This document shows, in pieces, positions 7,246 through 14,998 of a stretch of DNA of 15,920 nucleotides (within the stretch, counting starts at the first letter, position 1; every line of letters starts with the position of its first letter). Under the pieces are notes generated by a model. The model worked only from the letters and a program-made list of their open reading frames with translations, had not been told where the DNA came from and searched no databases. The DNA lies in the NCBI RefSeq assembly GCF_051860475.1, contig NZ_JBHYDW010000108.1:1-15920 (forward strand), given 5' to 3'. A program made the position numbers and the translations under genes. This DNA is from Elioraea sp051860475. Its GTDB lineage: Bacteria; Pseudomonadota; Alphaproteobacteria; Acetobacterales; Acetobacteraceae.

Positions 7246-8616
7246 TCACCCCGCCGCCGGCACCCCTGCCTCCGCGAGCGCCGCGAGCTGGCGCGCATCC
7301 ACCGTCGCGGTGTCGAAATCGGCGATCAGGTCGTTGAACAGCCGGTGCCAGTTCAGCTCGGCCTTCAGCCGCAGGAATACACTGCCGAGTCCGATCGCGG
7401 CGCGGTCCATCAGCACGAATTCGCGCGGCGGCTTCACCCCGCCGATGCGCTTCAACCCTGCGTGCACCTGCATCGCCACGCGCCGGCCGAACTGCGGATC
7501 GTCGGATTCCTGGATGCGGCGCGCGCGATCCTCCATCAGTGGCTCGTAGAGGAACTCGGCCCAGAGGTTCAGCACCGCCATCTTCTCGTGGGTCAGGTCC
7601 TTGAACCCCCACACCGTGTAGGCGTGGTGCGCCTTGTCGATGTCCTTGTCGCGCATCGCCTCATAGAGGTCGATCACGCCGCGGATGAAGCGGGCCGGAA
7701 AGACGCGGATGCAGCCGAAGTCAAGCAGGTTCAGTCCGTCATCGGCGCACGCCTGGTAGTTGCCCATATGCGGGTCGCCGTGGATCACGCCGTAACGGTA
7801 GAGCGGCACGTACCACGCCTTGAACAGGTTGAGCGCGAGGCGGTTCAGGTCCTCCTGCGGCGGGTCCTCCTTGATCCGATCCATCAGCGGCCGGCCGTCG
7901 AGCCAGGTCATGGTCAGCAGCCGCGGCGTGCAGTAGTCCTCGATCGGCACTGGCACGTGCACATCCAGTTCGTCCGCGAGCATCAGCGTATAGAGCCGCA
8001 TCTGCGCGGCCTCGCGCGCGTAGTCGAGCTCCTCGCGCAGCCGCTCGGACAGCTCCTCGTAGATCTCCTCCTGCTGGATCGCGTTGTCCATGCGGCGATA
8101 GACCGCGATCGCAAGCTTGAGCTGGCGCAGGTCGGCCGCCACCACGCTCGCCATGTCGGGGTATTGCAGCTTGCACGCGACCGCCGTGCCGTCGTGCAGC
8201 GTCGCCCGGTGCACCTGGCCGAGCGAGGCCGCCGCCGCGGCCTCGCGGCCGAAGCTCGCGAACTTCGCCTGCCAGTCGGCGCCGAGCTCGGCCTGCATGC
8301 GGCGGTTCACGAACGGCCAGCCCATCGCCGGCGCATTCGCCTGCAACTGCGACAGTTCGGCTGCGTATTCGTCCGGCAGCGCATCGGGGATGGTGGAGAG
8401 GAACTGCGCCACCTTCATCAGCGGGCCCTTCAGCCCGCCGAGCACCGCCTTCAGCTCCTCGGCATGTTCGCCGCGACTGCCCTTGAAGCCGAAGAGCCGC
8501 TCGCCGGCGACGCGCGCGGCGATGCCCGTGACCGCGCCCGAGGTGCGTGCCATCCGGCGCAGCTGACCGAACAGCGAGGGCCCCTCGTCCCGTGCCACCG
8601 GGGCCTCGCCCGCCAT
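7246..8616 (-). CDS. ABC1/AarF/UbiB-family atypical kinase
   Basis: 456 residues from ATG 8616. The frame remains open much further upstream, but that part is antisense-like shadow of pepF. Family features in order: KxGQ-type motif as KVAQ (residues 68-71), Ala-rich nucleotide loop AAAAASLGQVH (about 126-136), Lys149 in CKLQYP, Glu197 in EELDYA, catalytic HGDPHMGN (279-286) and DFG (299-301). ABC1 proteins (UbiB, COQ8) are ATPases that support ubiquinone biosynthesis or lipid handling; exact targets vary by subgroup. No transmembrane C-terminus as in UbiB is seen, so this is an AarF-like paralogue and not clearly ubiB. The ATG overlaps the pepF stop (TGATG), indicating coupling. Confidence 0.9.
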   Translation of the reverse strand: MAGEAPVARDEGPSLFGQLRRMARTSGAVTGIAARVAGERLFGFKGSRGEHAEELKAVLGGLKGPLMKVAQFLSTIPDALPDEYAAELSQLQANAPAMGWPFVNRRMQAELGADWQAKFASFGREAAAAASLGQVHRATLHDGTAVACKLQYPDMASVVAADLRQLKLAIAVYRRMDNAIQQEEIYEELSERLREELDYAREAAQMRLYTLMLADELDVHVPVPIEDYCTPRLLTMTWLDGRPLMDRIKEDPPQEDLNRLALNLFKAWYVPLYRYGVIHGDPHMGNYQACADDGLNLLDFGCIRVFPARFIRGVIDLYEAMRDKDIDKAHHAYTVWGFKDLTHEKMAVLNLWAEFLYEPLMEDRARRIQESDDPQFGRRVAMQVHAGLKRIGGVKPPREFVLMDRAAIGLGSVFLRLKAELNWHRLFNDLIADFDTATVDARQLAALAEAGVPAAG

Positions 8617-10439
8617 CAGGCCATCGCCTGTTCGAGCTCGTCGATGAAGCCGCCGATCACATCGAGCCCCTTGGCCCAGAACGCGGGATCGGAGGCGTCG
8701 AGCCCGAAGGGAGCGAGCAGCTCCTTGTGCCGCTTGGTGCCGCCCGCGCGCAGCATGTCGAGATACTTGGTCTCGAAGCCCGGGTGGCCGTCGCGGAACA
8801 CGCCGTAGAGCGCGTTGACCAGACAGTCGCCGAACGCGTAGGCGTAGACGTAGAACGGCGAGTGGATGAAGTGCGGGATGTAGGCCCAGTAGAAGCGGTA
8901 GTCCTCGGCGAAGCGGAAGGCGGGGCCGAGGCTCTCGGCCTGCACGCCCATCCAGATCTCGCCGATGCGCTCGGGGGTCAGTTCGCCCGTGCGCCGCTCG
9001 TGATGGATGCGCTGCTCGAAGCGGTAGAACGCGATCTGGCGCACAACGGTGTTCAGCATGTCCTCGACCTTGCCGGCGAGCAGCACGCGGCGGCGCTTCG
9101 CATCCGTCTCGCCGTCCAGCAGCGCCCGGAAGGTGAGCATCTCGCCGAACACCGAGGCGGTCTCGGCGAGCGTCAGCGGGGTGCCTGACATCAGATAGCC
9201 GTTCGGGGCCGCCAGCACCTGATGCACGCCATGGCCCAGTTCGTGCGCGAGCGTCATGACGTCGCGCGCGCGGCTGTGGTAGTTCAGGAGCAGATAGGGA
9301 TGCGCGGACGGCACGGTCGGGTGCGCGAAGGCGCCCGACGCCTTGCCCGGCTTCAGCCGCGCATCGATCCAGGGCCGGGTGAAGAAGCGGTCGCCCACAT
9401 CGGCGAGGTCGTGCGAGAACGCGCGATAGGCGGTGCGCACGCGCGCGCACGCCTCGGCCCAGGGGATCTCGCGGTCGTCATCCTCCGGCAGCGGCGCGTT
9501 GCGGTCCCAGTACTCCAGCCGGTCGAGCCCGAGCCAGCGCGCCTTCAGCGCGTAGTAGCGGTGCGAGAGCCGCGGGAAGGACGCGGCGACGGCGGAGACG
9601 AGCGCCTCGACCACCTCGTCCTCCACCATGTTGGCGCGGTTGCGGTAGCTCTCCGGCTTCGGGAACTTGCGCCAGGTGTCGATGATCTCCTTGTCCTTGG
9701 CGAGCGTGTTGGTAACGAGCGCGAACAGCCGTGCGTTCCTGCCGAGGCTCTCGCCGATCGCATGCGCGGCCGCCTCGCGCCGGGCGCGGTCGGAGTCCGA
9801 GAGGCGGTTGAGCGCGGCCGAGAGCGTCAGCGCCTCGCCGTCCACCGGGATCCGCAGATCGGCCAGCGTCTCGTCGAACAGCCGGTTCCAGGCGGCGCGG
9901 CCCGTCACCTCCTTCTCGTGCAGCAGCTTCTCGATCTCGTCGGAGAGCTGGTGCGGGCGGAACACGCGCAGGTCGCGCAGCCAGGGCCGCCACTCCTCGA
10001 GCGCGGTGCCGGCGATCTTCGCCTCCAGTGCGGCGTCCTCGATCCGGTTCAGCTCGAGCGAGAAGAAGATCAGGTGGCTCGAGATCGTCGTGACCCGCTC
10101 GTTGCAGCCCTGGTAGAACTTGCCGATTTCGGGGTCGGTCGCGTCCTCGGCGAAGACGAGCTGGGCGTAGGACATCACTCGGCCGAGGGCCTCCTCGATG
10201 CGCTCGAAGGCGGCGATCGCGGCTGCGAGCTCGCTGCCCGAGAGTGCGGCGAGCCGGCCCTGGTATCGTTCGGCGAAACCCTTTGCCTCGGCCTCGGCAC
10301 GGTCGAGATCGGCCTTGATCTCCGGGCTGTCGCGCCCGGGATAGAGGTCGGTGAGGTCCCAGGCAGGCAGGTCAGAGGCGGTGTCGCCGCCGGGCACGGG
10401 GGCTTCGGGTGCGGCTATCCTGGGGGGTCGGGCCGTCAC
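8616..10439 (-). CDS. pepF: M3-family oligoendopeptidase (PepF-like)
   Basis: 607 residues from GTG 10439. The zinc site is intact: HELGH at 399-403 inside TLAHELGHGVHQ, and the third ligand Glu426 in LTLAETASVFGEM. The N-terminal PAWDLTDLYPGRDSPEIKADL, mid-domain RVMSYAQLVFAEDATDPE and C-terminal FYVYAYAFGDCLVNALYG are typical of PepF/M3 oligoendopeptidases, which cut short cytoplasmic peptides. The frame is open upstream to 10526. GTG 10439 has AGGA 7 nt upstream, lies downstream of the promoter-like pair at 10472-10500, and leaves room for the divergent ligase control region. The gene is followed by the overlapping ABC1 gene. Confidence 0.93.
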   Translation of the reverse strand: MTARPPRIAAPEAPVPGGDTASDLPAWDLTDLYPGRDSPEIKADLDRAEAEAKGFAERYQGRLAALSGSELAAAIAAFERIEEALGRVMSYAQLVFAEDATDPEIGKFYQGCNERVTTISSHLIFFSLELNRIEDAALEAKIAGTALEEWRPWLRDLRVFRPHQLSDEIEKLLHEKEVTGRAAWNRLFDETLADLRIPVDGEALTLSAALNRLSDSDRARREAAAHAIGESLGRNARLFALVTNTLAKDKEIIDTWRKFPKPESYRNRANMVEDEVVEALVSAVAASFPRLSHRYYALKARWLGLDRLEYWDRNAPLPEDDDREIPWAEACARVRTAYRAFSHDLADVGDRFFTRPWIDARLKPGKASGAFAHPTVPSAHPYLLLNYHSRARDVMTLAHELGHGVHQVLAAPNGYLMSGTPLTLAETASVFGEMLTFRALLDGETDAKRRRVLLAGKVEDMLNTVVRQIAFYRFEQRIHHERRTGELTPERIGEIWMGVQAESLGPAFRFAEDYRFYWAYIPHFIHSPFYVYAYAFGDCLVNALYGVFRDGHPGFETKYLDMLRAGGTKRHKELLAPFGLDASDPAFWAKGLDVIGGFIDELEQAMA

Positions 10440-10471
10440 GGGCTTGTCCTGGCTGGGTGTCGGGGCCACAC

Positions 10472-10500
10472 GGATATGGCACGTCGGGCATGGGCCGCAA
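10472..10500 (-). promoter_or_regulatory. Putative promoter for pepF-ABC1
   Basis: On the minus strand TTGCGG (plus 10495-10500), a 17-nt spacer and ATATCC (plus 10472-10477) lie about 33 nt before GTG 10439, in the divergent gap with the acyl-CoA ligase. If correct, it rules out the longer 10526 start of pepF. Recognised by eye only. Confidence 0.35.
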
Positions 10501-10527
10501 CCGGCCTGGGCTGAGGGAGGGGTCACG

Positions 10528-12237
10528 GTGGCGCGCGAGTACCCGGATTGGCCGAACTGTGCGGTGCTGATGTTCGACTGTGCGCGGCGCTACGGCGACC
10601 GCCCGGCGCTGTGGGCGAAGCGCGAAGGCGCGTGGCGGGCGACCCCCTGGCGCGAGGTCGGGCGGCAGGCGGCCGCGCTTGCCCGGAGCTTGCGCGCGCG
10701 CGGCGTGGCACCGGGCGACCGGGTGGTGATCGTGTCGGAGAACCGGCCCGAGTTCCCGACCGCCGACACCGCGATCATGGCGCTGCGGGCGATCTCGGTG
10801 CCGACCTACACGACCAACACGCCCTCCGATCACGCCCATATCCTGCGCGACTCCGGCGCGCGCGTGGCGATCGTCTCGACCCGCGCGCTCGCCCGGCGGG
10901 TGCTGGAGGGCGCGGCCGAGGCGGGCGGGCTCGACCTGCTGGTCGCGATCGACAATCCGGGCGAGACCGACATCCCCGTGCTGCGCTGGCAGGAGGCGGT
11001 CGCCGATCCCGCCCCGCCCGACGACATCGAGGCCGAGGCGGCGCTGATCCCGCGCGAGCAGACCGCCTGCCTGATCTACACCTCCGGCACCGGCGGCGTG
11101 CCCAAGGGGGTGATGCTGCCGCACCGGGCGATCCTGTCGAACTGCCGCGGCGCCTTCGCGCTGCTCCGCCCGCTGGACCTTCAGGACGAGACCTATCTCT
11201 CCTTCCTGCCGCTCTCGCACTCCTACGAGCACACCTGCGGGCAGTTCTTCCTGCTCTCGATCGGCAGCCAGATCCACTACTCCGCCGGCGCCGACCGGAT
11301 CGCGGCCGAGATGCTGGAGGTCCGCCCGACCGTGATGACGGCCGTGCCGCGGCTGTTCGAGGTGATCCGCAGCCGCATCCTCGCCCAGGTCGAGCGCGAG
11401 GGCGGCTGGAAGCAGCGGCTGTTCGACCTCGCTCTGAATCAGGGCCTGAGACGCGTGAAGGGCGAGTCCCTGGGCCTTCTCGGCCTGATCGATCCGCTGC
11501 TCGACCGGCTCGTGCGCGCCAAGGTGCGCGCCCGCTTCGGCGGCCGGCTCAAGGGCATCATGTCGGGCGGCGCGCGCCTTGATCCCGAGATCGGGCGGTT
11601 CTTCCTCGCCCTCGGCATCCCGGTGATGCAGGGCTACGGCCAGACCGAGGCCGGCCCCGTGGTCGCCGCCAATCCGCCCGACCGCATCCGCATCGACACG
11701 GTCGGGCTGCCGCTGCCCGACGTGGAGGTACGGATCGCCGAGGACGGCGAGATCCTGGTGCGCGGCGATCTCGTGATGCAGGGCTACTGGGGCAACGCGG
11801 AAGCCACGCGGGCCGCCATCACCGAGGACGGCTGGCTGCACACCGGCGACGTGGGCGCCCTCGACGCCGACGGCTACCTCCGCATCACCGATCGCAAGAA
11901 GGACTTCATCAAGACCAATGGCGGCGACATGGTCAGCCCCGCCCGGGTTGAGGGGATGCTGATGCAGGACCCCGGCATCGCCCAGGCGGTGGTGGCGGGC
12001 GACGGAAGGCCGCACCTGGTCGCGCTGATCGTCCCGGCCGAGGGGGCGGACGAGGTCGCGGTCACGCTGGCGGTGGAGGCGGCGAACAAGCGGCTCGCGG
12101 TGGCCGAGCGGGTGCGCAAGTGGCGCCTGGTCGAGCCCTTCACGATCGAGAACGGCATGATGACGCCGACCCAGAAGATCCGCCGCCCGGCGGTGCTCGG
12201 GCAGCATCGCGAGGCGATCGCGGGGCTATACCGCTAA
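10528..12237 (+). CDS. Long-chain fatty acid--CoA ligase (AMP-binding, FAA1-like)
   Basis: 569 residues from GTG 10528, which has a strong GGGAGGGG Shine-Dalgarno about 7 nt upstream. The frame is open further left but without such a site. Adenylate-forming motifs in order: LIYTSGTGGVPKGVMLPH (182-199, phosphate loop with TGG in place of TTG), GYGQTEAGP (369-377), DGWLHTGDVG, ITDRKKDFIKTNGGDMVSP (hinge region) and Lys550 in TPTQKIRRP. The enzyme activates long-chain fatty acids with ATP to an acyl-adenylate and then acyl-CoA. It probably acts peripherally on the inner membrane, feeding beta-oxidation or lipid synthesis. Single-gene unit facing away from pepF. Confidence 0.92.
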   Translation: MAREYPDWPNCAVLMFDCARRYGDRPALWAKREGAWRATPWREVGRQAAALARSLRARGVAPGDRVVIVSENRPEFPTADTAIMALRAISVPTYTTNTPSDHAHILRDSGARVAIVSTRALARRVLEGAAEAGGLDLLVAIDNPGETDIPVLRWQEAVADPAPPDDIEAEAALIPREQTACLIYTSGTGGVPKGVMLPHRAILSNCRGAFALLRPLDLQDETYLSFLPLSHSYEHTCGQFFLLSIGSQIHYSAGADRIAAEMLEVRPTVMTAVPRLFEVIRSRILAQVEREGGWKQRLFDLALNQGLRRVKGESLGLLGLIDPLLDRLVRAKVRARFGGRLKGIMSGGARLDPEIGRFFLALGIPVMQGYGQTEAGPVVAANPPDRIRIDTVGLPLPDVEVRIAEDGEILVRGDLVMQGYWGNAEATRAAITEDGWLHTGDVGALDADGYLRITDRKKDFIKTNGGDMVSPARVEGMLMQDPGIAQAVVAGDGRPHLVALIVPAEGADEVAVTLAVEAANKRLAVAERVRKWRLVEPFTIENGMMTPTQKIRRPAVLGQHREAIAGLYR

Positions 12238-12253
12238 CCCGCTGATCCTGCGG

Positions 12254-12287
12254 ACTTTATCCACTTTACGCCTTTATCGCTTTATCG
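12254..12287. repeat. Degenerate CTTTAT tandem repeat
   Basis: Directly after the ligase stop, CTTTAT-type hexamers start at 12255, 12264 (CTTTAC), 12272 and 12280, giving spacings of 9, 8 and 8 nt in a locally AT-richer patch. The last two units are identical CTTTATCG octamers. No gene is seen in 12238-12401. A transcription-termination or spacer role is possible, but no stem-loop goes with it. Confidence 0.5.
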
Positions 12288-13515
12288 GGCCTGCGAGAAG
12301 GGGCGCGGCCCGCCGGAGGAGGCTGGACTCCGCCACTCTGCCCGGCCGATGCGCCAGGATGTGGCGTGGCCACCCAGCTCTCACGCGGTCGTGTCGCCGC
12401 ACCCTCACCCTGTCCCTCTCCCGCACGCGGGAGAGGGGACGCAGCGTCAACACCGGGTCCCCTCTCCCCCTGGGAGAGGGACAGGGTGAGGGACGCCGCC
12501 GCCGCCGCCGCGCGCAGCGCCGCCGCGACGCGGGCGGAACGGGCCAGCGCGTCCTCCACCATCGCGTCGCTCGCGGTGAGCGAGAGCCGCACGTGGCCGG
12601 GAACGCCGCAGATCGCGCCGGGCATGACGAACACGTCCGAAGCCGCGAGCCGGTCGCGCCGGCTCTCGATCGCCGCCGTGTCGATCACCGGCCGCTCCGG
12701 ATCGCCGACCGCGGACTGCATCAGCGCGCTCGGGTGCTGCCGGGTTCACCGCGAAGGAACCGAGCCGCCGGCCGGGCGTGAGCAGCCGCTTGCCGTCGCT
12801 GTCGCAGGTCGCGCTGCGGCGGATGTGGCGGAGCGGCGGGGCGAAGCGGCCGTCGGAGAAGACGATCTCGCGATACGCCTCGTCCGACAGCACCCGGATC
12901 GGCTGCCGCTCGACATTGATGCGTTCGAGCCGCGCGCCGAGCCCGGCGAGCGCATCTTCGCTCGCGATCGTGCCCGAGGGGTTGTGCGGCGTGTTGACGA
13001 CAATCAGCCGCGTGCGCGGCGTGACCGCGGCGAGGATCGCCTCGATGTCGAGGCCGAAGCCCGGGCGCATCGGCACGGCGACCGGGACGAGCCCGTGCAG
13101 GTGCGTCATCGGCGCGTAGCAGAACCAGGACGGGCGCGAATGGATGATCTCCTCGCCCGGGTTGGCGAAGAGCTTCAGCATCAGCTCGATCGCGCCGAAA
13201 CCTCCGTTGGTCAGCGCGATGTCCTCGGGCGCGAAGGGCGCGCCATGGTCTCGGCGAGCGCGTGGGCGACCACCTGGCGCGCCGCCGGTTCGTTGGCCTC
13301 GTAGGCGAACCAGTCGGCATTGCGCGGCTCGACCTGCGCCTTCAGCGCAGCGACGAAGCCAGGAAGCGGCATCTCCTGGGGGTGCCGAAGGCGAAGTCGA
13401 CGACGCCGGGCTGGCCGATGCGCCCGCGCCAGGGCGAGAAGGTGAAGACGTGGGCGACGGGGGGCGAAGCGCGCAGGGCGGCGGCGCCGGCGACCAGGGC
13501 GGACGTGTCGCGCAG
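12266..13515 (-). pseudogene. Class I/II PLP-dependent aminotransferase, decayed
   Basis: Recognisable aminotransferase pieces are spread over different minus-strand frames. In order: LRDTSALVAGAAALRASPPV and FSPWRGRIGQPGVVDFAFGTP; after a -1 shift near 13380, QEMPLPGFVAALKAQVEPRN and DWFAYEANEPAARQVV; after a second shift near 13250, PFAPEDIALTNGGFGAIEL, VNTPHNPSGTI, LSDEAYREIVFSDG and the PLP-lysine block SDGKRLLTPGRRLG. Then there is a frame change near 12740 with about 25 codons apparently missing, before ALMQSAVGD. A second gap of about 35 codons follows RRDRLAAS, before DVFVMPGAICGVPG. A CTG (13513-13515) stands where the start should be, behind GGAGG. The C-terminus runs into the REP-like repeat. 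Homology was judged by memory of the family. Confidence 0.82.
12402..12492. repeat. Compound inverted repeat, REP/BIME-like double hairpin
   Basis: The outer arms 12402-12422 and 12472-12492 are perfect 21-nt inverted repeats beginning CCCTCACCCTGTCCC. Inside, 12429-12439 (GGGAGAGGGGA) and 12458-12468 form a second perfect inverted pair. Each half can also fold alone: 12414-12437 as CCCTCTCCCGC/GCGGGAGAGGG, and 12460-12480 with a short CC-rich loop. This style of C-rich palindrome is a common dispersed intergenic repeat in high-GC proteobacteria, often spread by REP-associated transposases. Here it sits in the C-terminal end of the aminotransferase remnant and may serve as a bidirectional terminator. 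Confidence 0.85.
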
Positions 13516-13841
13516 GGGCTCCTCCGGCGCGCGGGTGGAACGCGGAGGATGGCGCGGGCGTGTTGCAGGTGTGCTTCTGGGGTGGCGCCGTCCCGCGCGG
13601 TCGGGGTTTCTGGTGGCGCCGGCAATGTGGACGATGGGGAAGATCACCCCGGTGCGGAGGACCCCCGGTATCGAAGGCGGCTGTTGCCCTCGCATCCGGG
13701 CCAGCCTAGCGTGATCGAACGATCGCCTGGGGGCCGGGCGGAGGGAAGCGGCGGTGTCGTCGGCATGCGTTGCGCCCCCTGCTGGCGTGAGCCGGCTCTC
13801 CGGCGGCAAGAAGGTCAAGGCTGGAAACGCGAAGCATCTCG
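13516..13841. other. Gene-poor 326-bp gap between aminotransferase remnant and HEPN cassette
   Basis: Open frames cross this stretch, but none has convincing protein composition or a recognisable motif. It may hold the decayed upstream region of the aminotransferase and the promoter of the plus-strand cassette. The only structure noticed is a short imperfect palindrome, GATCG-AA-CGATC (13713-13724), in operator-like form. No good -35/-10 pair for the gene at 13842 was found. Confidence 0.4.
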
Positions 13842-14597
13842 ATGAACGCCATTCTGGAACTTCCGCCGGTCCGCGACCTCCACGTTGGCTTCACCGACTT
13901 CGCCTCCGAGGCGGATGCCGCACGGCGGCACGACGGCGTGGTGGAGCTCGACCACGCCCTCCAGGCGGGACTCAAGCTCCTTGAGGCGCAAACCGCAGAG
14001 TCGATCCGCACCGTCGAGGCTGACGTCGAGTCCTGCATCGCGCTCAACGAGCTTGCGCGCGAGGAGGAGATTCCGACCTCGTATGCGAGGGCTGTTGCCG
14101 ACCTCGCGCGCGTGCATGAACACGAGACCTCGACAAGGGCCGCAGCCGAGCGGCTGCTCCGGGACATAGCGGCGGCCGTCCGTCGTGATGGCAACGAAGC
14201 GGCGGCTCGTGTCATTGAACGGGCGACCCGCCGATTCATGACAATAACAAATCGTTATCTCGGCCGGCTCCAGAAGCTCCATGACCAGTTGAGAACACGC
14301 GCTGACCGGCAGACCGTGCACTCCATCGCCACGTCACGATGGTACCGCGCCTCGATGGCCTACTCGGATGCCCTGGCCCGGGTTTTCGGAGGTGCGGTCT
14401 CGCCCGCGCTCGGCATCGAACTCATCGACGAGGTGCCGGTTGGTGTCGTGACGGCCTATCTGCCGGGCGAGGTGATCAAGGATACGGAGGCGCTCGTCGA
14501 GCGCGAGATGCAGGTCCATGCGCTGGTTGAACGGATCGACCCAGCGCTCGTCGGGCGGGTTGCCTTGGAGTTCCGGCCGCTGCCGCATGGAACCTGA
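13842..14597 (+). CDS. Unrecognised mostly helical protein, partner of HEPN protein
   Basis: 251 residues; I do not recognise the family. Residues about 25-165 are predominantly helical with coiled-coil character (VVELDHALQAGLKLLEAQT, AAERLLRDIAAAVRR, RFMTITNRYLGRLQKLHDQL). The last 60 residues look alpha/beta (PALGIELIDEVPVGVVTAYL, then VEREMQVHALVERIDP and GRVALEFRPLP). There is no signal peptide, membrane helix or cysteine pair, and no nucleotidyltransferase GSxxxG/DxD motif that would make it a MNT antitoxin. The stop overlaps the HEPN gene start by 11 nt, so the two are almost certainly translated together. An antitoxin or sensor role is an inference from that arrangement. No clear ribosome-binding site precedes ATG 13842. 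Confidence 0.75.
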   Translation: MNAILELPPVRDLHVGFTDFASEADAARRHDGVVELDHALQAGLKLLEAQTAESIRTVEADVESCIALNELAREEEIPTSYARAVADLARVHEHETSTRAAAERLLRDIAAAVRRDGNEAAARVIERATRRFMTITNRYLGRLQKLHDQLRTRADRQTVHSIATSRWYRASMAYSDALARVFGGAVSPALGIELIDEVPVGVVTAYLPGEVIKDTEALVEREMQVHALVERIDPALVGRVALEFRPLPHGT

Positions 14598-14958
14598 CGG
14601 CTTCTGGCGGCTTGCCAATCGTTTGGTCGCCGAGCGACGAAACGACGGCGACGACGCGCGGTACCGCGCCGTCATCCACGCCGCCTACTACTCGGTGTAT
14701 CACGAGGTCATGCGGCGGCTTGGCATCCATCTGCAACCGTTGGCGGTGCGGCGGCACGCGGAGGTGAAGAAGCGCCTCTTCGACTACCGCGGTTCGGATG
14801 CCGTCCTGAATACGGCAAAGAGGGCAATCAACACGCTGCTTCGGGACCGTGAGCGTGCCGACTATCGGCTGACGGACGAGATCACGGCCGACCAGGCACG
14901 CCATGCCGTCCAGCTTGCCAAGAAGGTGATGATCGCCGCGGGACGGGTGCAGGGCTGA
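14587..14958 (+). CDS. HEPN-domain protein (UPF0332-like), putative toxin
   Basis: 123 residues, all helical. RYRAVIHAAYYSVYHEVMRRLG (about residues 25-46) matches the HEPN core helix of UPF0332 proteins (usually RAYYxxFHAARxLL). A later HAEVKKRLFDY and RERADYRLTDEITADQARHAVQLAKKVM match the ADY plus amphipathic C-terminal helix of that family. HEPN proteins are often metal-independent RNases acting as toxins, or nucleic-acid-binding subunits of defence systems. The arginine expected seven residues before His39 is Ala32. Arg25, Arg27 and His31 lie close by and could supply an alternative Rx(4-6)H-like site. ATG 14587 overlaps the upstream gene by 11 nt; its stop is 40 nt from the convergent DUF4145 gene. 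Confidence 0.8.
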   Translation: MEPDGFWRLANRLVAERRNDGDDARYRAVIHAAYYSVYHEVMRRLGIHLQPLAVRRHAEVKKRLFDYRGSDAVLNTAKRAINTLLRDRERADYRLTDEITADQARHAVQLAKKVMIAAGRVQG

Positions 14959-14998
14959 CGTTTCGGTATCGATGCATCTGCCGCTCTCAACCGGCTGA

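Noticed and set aside
7087..8808. Plus-strand open frame of 573 codons
   Set aside because: Starts inside ruvC in another frame and runs antisense to the ABC1 gene, which has complete kinase motifs.
8617..9450. N-terminal extension of the ABC1 frame
   Set aside because: The frame stays open upstream only because of high GC; this part is antisense-like Arg/Ala sequence in a shifted pepF frame. The true start is ATG 8616.
10372..12207. Minus-strand open frame of 611 codons opposite the acyl-CoA ligase
   Set aside because: Composition (many His, Asp, Gln, Arg-Gln strings) is that of a reverse-complement shadow, while the plus strand carries all AMP-ligase motifs.
12359..13845. Several plus-strand open frames over the aminotransferase remnant and gap
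   Set aside because: They are shadow frames; the recognisable aminotransferase blocks are on the minus strand.
14959..14998. Terminator between the convergent HEPN and DUF4145 genes
   Set aside because: The 40-nt gap shows no stable GC stem followed by a T-run on either strand.
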